From: Centropus unirufus
Lineage: Eukaryota > Chordata > Aves > Cuculiformes > Centropidae
Direction: 5' to 3'
DNA: 64,000 nt
NCBI GenBank assembly: GCA_013397695.1
Contig: VYZI01001063.1
Coordinates: forward strand, 17,017-81,016
The notes beneath the pieces were generated by a model, which had not been told where the DNA came from, made no database searches, and saw only the letters and a program-made list of their open reading frames with translations. Below are positions 23,001 through 35,000 of this stretch, in pieces. Within the stretch, counting starts at the first letter, position 1; each line of letters begins with the position of its first letter. A program made the translations under genes and the position numbers.

Positions 23001-26000
23001 TAGAGGGTGTTTTTCAACCGAGTGCGCTGTCTGCTCGATTACATGGGACATCAGGGACATCCACTTGCCTTTTTGCTGCCCCTGAGACACAGCAGAGGCT
23101 TTCCAGGGAGGCAGCCCATGCAGCAGCAGCACAGCTCAGCACGGAGCGAGCTGGGAGTTTGTTCAGAGAGGTACATGCTTTCCCCACCCTTTTTCCTTTC
23201 CTCCAAGCTCCGCTCCCCTCCTCCTCAATCCCAGCCGTTTGTTCCAGTGCGTGTACATTACACAAGCTCCACGTCGCCTTCTGGCAGGGCCAAACAGGCT
23301 TAGGAGCAAACAACAAAAATGCTGTTGTGCTGCCCAAGCGTGCCCTCCGTTTTTATGGCAGGGGCTGCTCCTGTCCTTTAAACCATCTCCCTCCGTCGCA
23401 GCCACAAAGCACGTGCTGGAATTCCAGCTCTGCCAAGTTCCGTCCTTTCACCTCCGACCTCCTCGCTCGCAGCCTGCCAGGGCCTTGGGACCTTGTGAGT
23501 TATTGTCTTTTCTTCCTCCTGCCTCTTTTTTTTCCCCCTTTTTTTTCCTTGCAAGTGGCTGCCCAAATCCCAAGCTGAAAGTGAATCGCTGCTGCTGGCT
23601 GCCCTCCAGCATTCCTCCCGGAGCGAGTCAGGATCTGGAATGTCAGAAGGCAGCGGCAGGGCGGGACAGGCGAAGCCGGCGCGTGGGTAACGGCGCCCGG
23701 GAGGAGGAGGAGGAGAAGGAGGAGGATGGAACAAAACACAACTTCATCTGGACTGCCCCTTTCCCAACCAGCATTCGGTCCTGATTTATGCTTTCACGTT
23801 GTGCTCAAAGCATGCAGCTCCGCGCTGACGGCAGAGAGCTCACGGCGCTCCAGAGTGAAACAGGGCTGGGGTTTCTTTCCCTTTTTTTTTTTGCTGACAA
23901 AAGCTTTGTGTCTGGATAAACCCGGCCGGGTTTCTGTCTCTCTATCCTGAGCTGGGAGTTTTGCCTCCTGCAGTGTTTGGGGGACATCGCTCGGGTCCTG
24001 CAGCACATGCTCTGGACGAGGGGAAATGTCCTTTTGTGGAGAAGTCAGGATGGGGCCCGGCTGGTGAGGCTGGCACGGCACGACACCCGGCACTGGAGCA
24101 CAGCGAGTCCTTGCCGCTTTCTCTTCTTGGACAAGAAGCATCGTGGAGCCTCAGCTCACCCTGCAGCAGATTAATGCCTAAAATTATACACCCTAAACAG
24201 CAGGGTTTAATTACCAGAGCTGCGAATAGTTTAATTAGTTTGTGCTGACCTTGGAAGAAGGACCTGCCCAGCGCCATAGAGCAACAGGAGAGGAAGACTT
24301 GTGTGGCTCCCCAAAGACACGCAGCCCAAGAGGCCATGTCGTCCTTGTACACCCGGAGTAAGGAATACACTCGCAGCAGGAAGGCTCAGTCAGATTCTCC
24401 CCCGTCCTCTCCTTCCCCGATCGCAAAGACACTCAGAGTAAGCAGCCTTTTTCCTTTCTCTTTTACCCGGAGACCTCCTGGGTGCGTGCGCAGAGCAGAG
24501 ACCAGTGGTGGTGGTGGTGGTTTGTGGTCTTCCCCTTGGAGACCTGCGTCTGTGGTTTGCTTTGGGAAGAGGACGGTTTAAGTGAAGCTTGGAGGGTGCC
24601 TCTGCAGCAACAAGTTTTAAGCGAGCAGCAAGAGTTCTTCACATTAACAGCTGTAGGGAGGCGCTGGGGTGGGACTTTCTCCCTTACTCCACTTCCCACA
24701 CAAACCCTGGGCTCCCTGTGGGCTGCAGCTGGAAGGGAACCTCCCCGATGACAGTGAGGCAAAACCTGACCAGCTTGTTAAACTGCGCCCTTCCCTTAGT
24801 GCTTTGCAGGTGAAACGAAGTTTGCTGCTCAGCTTCCACCCTCGGGGCCGTGCTGACCCATGGAGTAGTTTACTAATTTCAACAACAACCCAAAAAAAGC
24901 AGAAAACCACCTGTCGCAGGAGGCGAGGTAGTTAGCCAGCCCCGCCAAAGCGGAGCCGTTGTCCACATCCACTGAGTTGTCTGGAAGCTGGGAACATTTC
25001 GTAACAGCCTTGCTAGGAGCTGGGAGTCATGTGAAAGGCTATCAGGAACTTCCCTGGGTCTGTGTCGGTGTACGGGCAGGCTCTTCCCAGTCAAGAAATA
25101 TTATCATACTGGAGCCAAAGCCTGGAGGAATTCATTTTAAAAAGGCCGGCTAATTTTAGATGTAAGCATTAAATGAATCTGAGCGCTGGGGGTTGTTCCA
25201 GTCAGATAGGCATTGTCTGCTCCTCTGGAAGGGACAGGTCTCAGTCTGGAGAAAGCATTGCCCGAAAGATGTAAAATGGGTTTTAGCAGTCCCTGATCTC
25301 AGGAACTTCAGCCTCGACGGCTTTCGTGGCTGCTGGTGGCCCCTGGGCTGTCAAGTGTTTAAGCCAGGAGCCCGCATCCGTGCTTCCTCCTGTCTGCAAT
25401 TGGAGCATCTCCGAGGAGTCTTTAGATAATTCCAAACTCTCCCCTGGGAGCTGGGATGGATTTCCTCCATCCACTCGTGCAGCTGGGCTCACCCCATTCC
25501 CCAGTAACCTGCCACAGTGTGGACAACTGGCTTCACGGCAGGTGGGGAACCTCCCACATGTGCTCAGCCAGAGAGGAACGCTGAAAATCTTCTCATTTCT
25601 TTCAAAACTCAGGTTTTTTGAAGTCAGTTGTGTTCTGCATACACAGACTGATTCATGTCCCTGTCCGTATGCAACCAGGCACAGAAACAGGAGACAAACC
25701 CCTCGCAGGAGCCGTGGCTGCAGGGTTCCTGATGCTTCCCTATCGGCTGCAGACTCGTAGGAGAAGCTGGGTTTCTGTCCAAGCAGTGACAGGATCCCAG
25801 GCTCCTGGGGCTGTGTGCGTGCTGGAGGAGGTGGTGGGAGCTCTCAGGTGGGCACAGAAAGGTAGGAATGGGAGGGCCTGGAGAAGGGTTTCCCTCAGCT
25901 TCCTGTGGCAATGGGGTTTTGGTGAAAGCAAACTCCTGAGCATGCAAATCTTGGTGGCTCTTGCAGTAGTGTTGGTAGTGCTGGCTGTGGCCCCAGGGTG

Positions 26001-29000
26001 TTGGGGCAGGAGAAGCCAGGCCAGGAGTGCAGCACCATCAGCTGAGTTCAGTGTAGGAAACAGTCCCGGTGGTGTCTGGGTTAGGGAAACATCTGATACC
26101 TTAAAAGGCCACTTAGGGAAGGGTTTACTTGAGGCAAAGTTAACTCTTTCTCCCAGACACTGGAGTTCTGCCATGAGCAAGAGAAATAACAGAGCCTGAT
26201 TTCCTTGGGCTTTGTCCCGTGGTTTTTTGGTGTGTGTCCCCCCGACCCCCTTTCCACAGACACGCACACTCACCCGTGCCCCCTTGCCACAGGGTACCAC
26301 CAGCCTTCATAAAACAGGTAGGAACACGATATCCTGGAGTCTTTTCTCTTTCCATCCAGCCAGGATTGATACCAGCAGAGCTGTGGACTTTTAAATGTTT
26401 CCAGCTGAGCAGGGGTGCGAAAACACTTGAGCAGGCGGGGAGCCTCACACATGGTACAGACATGGAAAAACCACTCAGAGAACCAGACAAAGCAAGGTTT
26501 TTACTTCTTAAGGTGCCAAACAGCTGCATCAAGATGTCGTTTGCCAAGCGGTTTCCTGTGTTATTCCCTGCTGCACTTGCCCTGCTCCTTATAATTTTCC
26601 TCCTTAGGTGCTGTGGTTATATTGCATGTGGGTTTCTCCACTTTTAATTGTGGGATCTCCTTAGATTCCCAGCTGAGAAAGGGGAGTGTTTTGTGGTGAA
26701 GGCAGGTCATAAAGGGGACATCCAGATTCCCAAAGGTGGGCAGAGGAGGCTCCAGGGGCAGCGAGGTGGTGTGTGACCACCCCCATGTGCAGGGTCCTCT
26801 TGCCCCTGAGCCTCCCAAAGCCAAAACGCTTCGCTCCTTGTGTCACGGCACCACAGCCTAGAATGAGAGTCCCCAGGACAGAAATAGCCCAACAAATCCC
26901 ATGGATCACCCCGGGCACAGCTTGCTGGCCCCACTTCTCCAGTTGTTCTCATGACGACGCTGCTAGAAAGTAGAAACTCGCATCCCTTTAAAATCCATTC
27001 AGATCATCTCGTTCCTTGGCCAAAGCTTCTGGCCTTGTGGCAACGCGTACCTTTTCATCACAAGGTTTGCACCGGACTGCCTTGGCTCAGGGTTTCTCTT
27101 CCTCAAAAACTCATTCCCATGGAGCCAGGGGTGGAATGGGTGACCCATGGGAGGCAGCCTGGTGTGTGGGAGTACGGAAAGAAATGGAGGGTTGGAAGGA
27201 TGAGGGTGAAAGCAAGGAATGGATTTGTTGATGCTTTGATCAGCCATGGTGTGGCCGTAGGAGCAGGGCAGGGATCCTACCCCTGTGTTTGGTGCTGGGG
27301 AGGCTGCACCTCAAATCCCGTGTTCAGTTTGGGGCCCCTCAGTGCAAAAAGGACATTGGGGGCTGGAGCACGGCCAGAGGAAGGCAACAAAGCTGGTGAG
27401 GGGTCTGGAGAACAAGGGCTGTGAGGAGCGGCTGGGGGAGCTGGGGTGTTTAGCTGGGAGAAGAGGAGGGAAGGGGATACCTCATCACCCTCTGCAGCTC
27501 CTGGAAAGGAAGGTGTGGAGACTTGGATGCTGGCTCTTCTCCCAAGTAACAAGTGATAGGATGAGAGGTAATGGCCTCAGGTTGCACCAAGGAAGTTTAG
27601 ATTGAGTATTAGGAACAGGTTCTTCACTGGCACAGCAGTCAACCCCTGGCAGAGGCTGCCCAAGGCAGGGGGGGAGTCCCCATCATTGGAAGTGTTCAAA
27701 AAACCATGTGGCCATGGCACTTCAGGACATGGTTTAGTGGGTGCAGTGGGGTTGGATGGTTGGACTGGATGAGTTTAGAGGTCTTTTCCAAGCTTAATTA
27801 TTCTATGATTTTACTTTATTTTATTTTTAATCCTATTTATGCTGGGCCAGTTGTTTATTCATAGGAAATGCCCTGTGGTTCACATTGCGGCTCATCCATC
27901 TGTTTCTTGTGGCTCCTCATAACCCTCTTGTTTCTCTGTTGGGTACTGGTTAGGAAGGACAGTGAAAGCTAAGGAAAAGGCATGGTCCCACCTTACTTGC
28001 TCCGGCTGTAACTTCACCATTCCAGTTGTTCCCACCTCTTTCCAGCCAGCCTTCCTTTCATTTACAGACAGCTCCTTCTTGGCTCATCACATTTTGTGCT
28101 GTAAATAAACTCCACCACCACTGAAACCCCTGGTCTGTTCACTCAGTGCTGGCTGCACCCCACTGGCTGCCACCACTCGCTGGTCGTTACTCACTCTTTG
28201 AGAGGCTCCACCCCACTCTTGCTGTTCTGGCCATGTTCATGGTTTCACTGCAAGGCATTTTCCTTCTGATGTTTGATCACTCCCTCACTGAGCCACCTTC
28301 ACTGCTCCTTGCACTTCCCAGCCGAGCTTTTGTCAGCCAGGGCCCAGCAGTGCAGTTTGTGTACGCCCAGTGGTCCGTACGGATGGGTTTTATTCTGCCT
28401 TTCAGTGGAGTGGCTGGAGGAGCCACGCCAAGTGGAACATGGGGTGCAAGGGCATCAGCTTGGATGGGCCACGTGTTTTCACTGGGCCACTTGAGAGCGG
28501 TATCTGAGTGCAAAAGGCAGCTGTTTCCAAATTGCCACCTCTGTTCTCCAGCCTCCCCATCCAGCCCATGGTTGTTCTGAGCAGTGATGTCCAGCTGCAT
28601 CCCAGCAATGATTCCTGGTGTGGACATGTACATCTAGAAGCCAAAGAAGATCTTAAAGGAAAAGAAAAACAGTTAATGCAGATATGTATCAGCTGTCTAA
28701 GCTTCAGGGGCCAGGCATGCAAATAAAACCAGCGTGGGCTGGATGTTAATGCATAAATAATGGTAGAGCAGCCCTGAGGAGAAGGACTTGGGGTGCTTAT
28801 GGATGAGAAGCTCAATACGAACCAGCAATGTGTGCTCGCAGCCCAGAAACCAAGCGTGTCCTGGGCTGCATCCAAAACAGTGGGGCCAGCAGGGGAGGGA
28901 GGGGATTCTGCCCCGCTGCCCCACTCTGCTGAGAACGAGCCTGGAACCCTGTGGCCAGTTCTGGAGTCCTCAGCACAGGAAGGACATGGATATGTTGGAG

Positions 29001-32000
29001 CGAGTCCAGGGGAGGCCACAGAGATGATGTGAGGGCTGGAGCCCCTCTGCTCTGAGGACAGGCTGAGAGAGCTGGGGTTGTTCAACCTGGACAAGAGAAG
29101 GCTCCAGGGAGATGTTATAATGGCCTTCCAGTTCCTGAAGGGGCTCCAGGAAAGCTGGGTAAGGACGTTTTGTAAAGGCAAGGAGTGATAGGATGAGGGT
29201 GAATGGCTACTAATTGGAGAGGGGAAGATTAGAGACTAGGAAGGAATTCTTCATGCTGAGGGTGGGGAGGCCCTGGTCCACATTGCCCTGAGCAGTGGTG
29301 GCTGCCCCAATCCCTGGAGGTGTTCAAGGCCAGGTTGGATGGGGCCTGGAGCCCCCTGGTGCAGTGGGAGGTGTCCCTGCCCATAGCAGGGGGTGGAACT
29401 GAATGATCTTTGGGGTCCCTTCTAACCCAAACCATTCCATGGTAAAATTTCAGAGATCTCCTACCCTGACCAAACTAAACTTCTTTCAATCAGAGAGAGA
29501 GATCCGGAAGTGTTGTGAGGTTGGTAGAATTGCCTCATCATTACAGCCTTCCTGGAGTTGGGAATACAGACATGCCTGACAGTCAGTGTTCACTCCCTGA
29601 GTGCTTTTGCAACAGGTTTAATCCTATCTCAGGTGTTCATGGTGACAGGTTTATGTTTATGCTCATGTTCAGCAGACCTGGATGAATGGCTCAGCTCTGC
29701 CGCCGCTGCGAGGGTGTTAGGGAACAGGGAACGTTGTGGGAACAATTCTCCAGGAAACCTCATCTTCCTGGGGTTTTCTGTAGTGGCTTTGAGTTGTGAT
29801 AAAAATGGTGCTGCATGAATTGAAATGAAGTAAAATAGGTTGTCTGATGGCATTTTCTGTTGGATATCTGGATTGCTGACTCGTTACACAGATTTTGTGA
29901 AAGTTATCACTGCTTCCAATTAGCCAAGAATAACATGGGATACTCGAACTAAAACCTGAGTCTGTTCTTCAGCGCCCTGATCTGTTTATCACTGGTTATT
30001 TCTCAAGCATCATGTTTTTTAGATGCTATCAGTACAAAAGGCTTCTGGGTTCTGTTTCTTCTTTGTTTTTTTTGAGTTGTCCTCTGTAAACGTCCATATA
30101 AATGCCTGGCAGGATCTTGGAGTCATCAGTAAGGCACCACGGGTGGGATGCTCCTGTCACTGCCTACACCTGGCTGTATAAATAAAAAGGGTCAGGGCGG
30201 ATGCTCTGGCCCATGGGGGAAGTGGCTTCTGTCCCTCTGGCTACACGTTCCTCTTAGCTCTCCAAGCCAAAGCCATACCAGGGAGTCTCTTTACAATGAA
30301 AGGATCTGAATCATAGAATCATGGAATGGCTTGGACTGGAAGGAACCTCAACGCCCATCCAGTTCCACCCCCCCGCCATAGGAGGGGACACCTCCCACTG
30401 GATCAGGCTGCTCCAAGCCCCATCCAACCTGGCCTTGAACACCTCCAGGGATGGAGCAGCCACCACTGCTCTGGGCAACCTGGGCCAGGGCCTCCCCACC
30501 CTCACAGCAAAACATTTCTTTCCAAGTTCTCATCTCAACCTCCCCTCTTTCAGCTCAAAACCATTCCCCCATATCCCATCCCTTTGCTCCCTGTTCCAGA
30601 GACCCTCCCCATCTTTCCTGTTACCCCCTTTCAGTACTGGGAGCTGCTCTAAGGTCTCCCCAGAGCCTTCTCTTCTCCAGGCTGAACAACCCCAAGTCTC
30701 TCATATGAGTCCCTCATATGGGAGGTGCTCCAGCCCTCAGGTCATCTGCATGGCCTCCTCTGGACTCGCTCCAACAGATCCGTGTCATGGATGATTCAGA
30801 AAGAAGCACATGATGTAACTCTACAGCCTCATTTAAAACTCCCATGCTGACCTCTGCCACCTGGTCAGTGATGGGTGCCATGGAAGAAGCTGGAAGCAGC
30901 AGCCAACGAGCGATCACTTGTGATGGCTCAGCTTTCATAGCTTTCATGGCAGAGCAAGGAGGCCAGAGGGTCAGAGGACAACTCGAGGTGGCACCAGACA
31001 GGACAGGGGTGAAGGAGAAAGAAGATATCTTTAATTTGGGTTGTCTCATGGTTCCAAGCCACACAACCAAGCATGCTGGCACAATGGAGACAAGGCAGTG
31101 CGGTGGGGTGGGAAGGAGCAACCACGGGAAGTAATGGGCAGAGCTGTTGGAAAATCTGTAGGCAGCGACCACTTCAAATGGCTGAGCTGGAAACCAATGT
31201 TTACTTCAGCTGCAGGAGCCCATTATAGTTCTGATTTTCAGAAAACAGCTACAAACCCCTAGAAAACAGGGCTGGAAGAGTCTTCAGAGCTCAGTCGTGA
31301 TTCTCCCAGGGCACCAGCAGCTGCACCTACGCTGTTTCCAACAGAGACTTCTGGTGCTTGCAGACTTCCATCAGGAGAGACGGTCAAAGAAAACCAGTTC
31401 CTTGGGGAACTGCCATGTTGAGATGAATTAGTTGGATTTTTTATTGTTTGAGTTTAGTTCTTTTTGTGATGAATTGTAAATTCTTTTTAATGATCCCGAA
31501 CTGCTGAGGTTCCTTTTGCAGTTCAGGAGAAGTAAGGTCTTTGGAGAAGAGGTCCTCAACTAGACTGGTGCAGCTCCAGGGTCAGATCTCTGATTGGCTG
31601 CGGGGCAGGGACTGTTTCAGTGGGAAGGGGGAGAGAGCGGCACTATAAACTGCCCTATTTCCAGCAGCACAAAGTGCTTTTCATGGTGCAGATGGGTCAG
31701 CACCCCTAAACCAGCCCCGTGCAGGCACTGCCTGGCTGTCCTGGGGCCGCTGTGTGACCCTGGGCTGCAGGAGGCTTTTGCCAGATTGTTTGGCATGATT
31801 CACACAGAGAAGTTGGCTTTAGGCAGCTGGAATCCTACGTAGTGGCCAAATAGGATTTTAATACCTATTCTTTATCAGGGAGTGCAGGGATAGGATGAAT
31901 GGAACTGTTTTCAGCTGAAAGAGGGGAGATTGAGTCTTAGGGAGAAATGTTTTGCTGTGAGGGCGAGGAGGCCCTGGCCCAGGTTGCCCAGAGCAGTGGG

Positions 32001-35000
32001 GGCTGCCCCATCCCTGGAGGTGTTCAAGGCCAGGTTGGATGGGGCTTGGAGCAACCTGATCCAGTGGGAGGTGTCCCTGCCCATGGCAGGGGGGTGGAAC
32101 TGGGTGGGCTTTGAGATTCCTTCCAACCCAAACTGTTCCATCAATCCATGATAACACCCAAAAACCTCCCACTGGAGCATTTGCAAGGAAGCTATCGTTG
32201 CCTGCAGACCTGGGCCATTCTTATATGGAAATTTAGGGGCAGAAATTTTCTCTTCTTGCATCCCTTGGCCATTCTGCTTTTATTTCCTCATGTCTGGGCA
32301 GTTTGGTTAAGCTCACGTTGCTTTGCAAAATTAAATTTTTCACCAATAAAATTTGATCCCTTAGAAAAGAAGGAAAAAAACCATGAGCAAAGACCTCAAG
32401 TTTCTGAACTGTGGCCTTCACTAAATTGAAATAAATCCAGCTGGAGGTTTACGGGGCAAGTTTTATCCCCAGGAGACAGCAAGAATCAACCATTGCTGCT
32501 GCAGAGCCTGCAGGCCACGTGCGAGGCCAGGGAAACTGAGGCACGGGCTGGGGTCACACAGGGCAGTGTAGGAGTGCAGGGTGTTTGGATGTGTTCAGGA
32601 TGGCAGGAGATGCCCTCACCAGCCCGGTGCAGCCGGAGCTCTGTGTTTTTTATTCAATCTGTGCCGGCCACGCTGAAAATGTTCTATTCCAGGCTCTATT
32701 CCATCTTGGAGGAGCATTTAATATTATGCTTCAGTAATAGCGGGTTTTATTAAGCAAAGTTTATTGATTTATAGTTTGTGAAAACATATTTTGCATCAGG
32801 CTTTGGGGAGTTGGAGGTTACGTGGAGGTGGTTTGGCTACACTGGATTATTAATCGCATCCGTGGGGTTTTGCACTCCTCGCGTTCGCACAACTGCAAAC
32901 TGGGGGTGGAAGGCAGCGCCATCCATCACGGGGCTGCTGTAGCACGGCCCAGCCCTCGGGGCAGCAGAGCAATGTTCTCAGGGAGGCAACGACCTCCAAA
33001 ACTGCCTCAAAAGCGGAGTTCAGCCAGGCCTTCTCCTTATTCTGCACCCGCTGGAAAACCAAATCTGACCCCAAACAAACCTGAGGTGAGAGACGAATGT
33101 GGCTTGCAGGGGGCGCCCAGCGGGGCTCGGTGGGGTCTGGGGGCTGTGCGTGCACCACGCGGCCTTCCTCATCGCTTCTCCTCTGCCCAGCTCAGCTCTA
33201 GCTTTGCAGGCTCCCGGAAAACTTCTGCCTGCAGCAGGAGAACACCCCAGAGGTCCTTCCTGCAGCTGCCGTACATCAGTGAGCCAGGGCAGAAACCTAC
33301 GGAGATGTAGAATCACGGAATCCCCAGGCTGGAAAAGACCTCTGAGATCATCAAGTCCAACCATACCTGTCCACTACTAAATCATATCCTTAAGTACCTC
33401 ATCTGCCCATCTTTTAAACCCCTCCAGGGATGGGGACTCCGCCCCCTCCCTCTGCAGCCTCTGACAGGGCCTCACAACCCTTGCCAGGAAGAATTTTTTC
33501 TGTTGTCCAGTCTGACCCTGCCCTGGAGCAGCTTGAAGCCATTCTCCCTCATCCCATCCCCTGTCCCTTGGGAGAAGAGCCCAGCCCCCACCTCTCCACA
33601 CCCTCCTTCCAGGCACTTGGAGGCAGGGATGAGGTCTCCCCTCAGCCTCCTCTTCTCCAGCCTCAACACCCCCAGCTCCCTCAGCCGCTCCTTGTTGGAG
33701 CTACAGAACTGCAGGAACGTGGTGGCTTTTGCCTGTCAGAGGGAAAGAGGTGGTCCCAAAAGCAGCTGGCTTTGTTCTACATTTAATTTCTAAACCAAGC
33801 AGGACTCATCAGGAAGACGTTTGCCACCAGAAGAGAGAGATTCCTCAAACTTCCCCTCTTGCTAAAGAAGAGGGAGGACAGCCGGGCTGGAGCTGGGCTC
33901 TGGGGTCTGGTTAAGTAGGGGTTATTTAACTGTAAGCGTCGGTCGGAATCTCTGAGACAAAACAAATTCCTTGAGAACTATCTTAAAATAGTGCTCATTT
34001 TACTGGGCTTGGCCAGTTGGAGATAAAGAAGCATAAAATGTTCCCAAAGCATCTATTTTCTTTTTTCTCTAAACGTAAATAGTAGATTTTCTTTCCTGCC
34101 TTTGCTGGGTCAGATCCCAGCCACGGGAGAAGGTGATTGGAAGCAATCGGGCCAATTTCTGGCTTGGCAGGAGCAGCAGCCGATCCCACTCTTGGCACCA
34201 CATTTCAGGGCTGTGTTTTATCTAAACCTGCCTCAAGAAATCTGGGGCTGATTATGCTTCACTGAACTCCCAACAGCTGTAAAAGTATGTGAAGTTTTAA
34301 GGGAAAGCTCCTGCCCTCCACAGTCTGAACACAGTGCTAAAACCAAGTCCATCCGTCATTCTAGGCCAGGACCAAGCTGTGCCTTCCCTTGGCACTGGGA
34401 GAACTGGGGGACAGAAGGGAGCGGCTTGCCCAGGACCATGCGGGCATGGTGCCCTCTGCAGTTTTTCTCCTTTGTGTCCTCTCCCAGTGCTACCACCATG
34501 AGATGGACAGGAGGAAGGTGACGGGGTCTCTCAAGGGACAGCTAAGCAGTTCCAGAATCCTGCAAGCACATGTGCAAGCGCTCCATGCCTCTAACTTTTC
34601 CTGTTGAAATCCTCCCCTTGGGTGCCCGGGTGCTCCGTGGCAGCAGGGCCAGTTCCGCGCCTCCGGTGCCTTCACTTCTCCCTGGGATCCTCCTCCAACC
34701 ACCCTGAGCCCTGCAGCCATCCTGACCCTGTGTAGTTTGCAGGAAGGATAATTTCACAACCCAATGCTTCCCTGGCTGTTAATGTTTCCAGTCAAACTTT
34801 TGATTCCAAGGGAAATGAAAGAGTTTGGGCAAAACTCCATGTTTGGATGGATGAGGACGGTTGATGTAGCGATTTCCCAGCATCCTCTCTTTAACACTGG
34901 CAGACTATACAGTTCAAGGCAAAATCAGGGAGGAAAAGCCCTTTCTTGCTCCAGCTTAGTCAATAAGGGCACGTTTGGTGCCTCGGTTCATGTTTCTCTC

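Larger units (their letters stand above)
9167..24335 (+). other. PPP1R12B: PPP1R12B large intron, first part
   Basis: This stretch contains no accepted coding exon. It is filled with CR1 fragments of both orientations: 10711-11255 (composite), 11990-12052, 13662-14045, 15385-15635, 16673-16990, 17315-17615, 18603-18765 and 21001-21422. A 252-codon antisense ORF (15787-16545) lies between two of them. The last 1.5 kb is free of CR1 and leads into the M20 first exon. Confidence 0.8.

Noticed and set aside
22937..23784. 213- and 181-codon plus-strand ORFs upstream of the M20 exon
   Set aside because: Overlapping frames, no domain and no frame continuity into M20; at most 5' UTR or promoter sequence.
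28402..29181. 259-codon minus-strand ORF
   Set aside because: Mostly the antisense of a CR1 copy (28766-29442), with the usual CR1 antisense translation.
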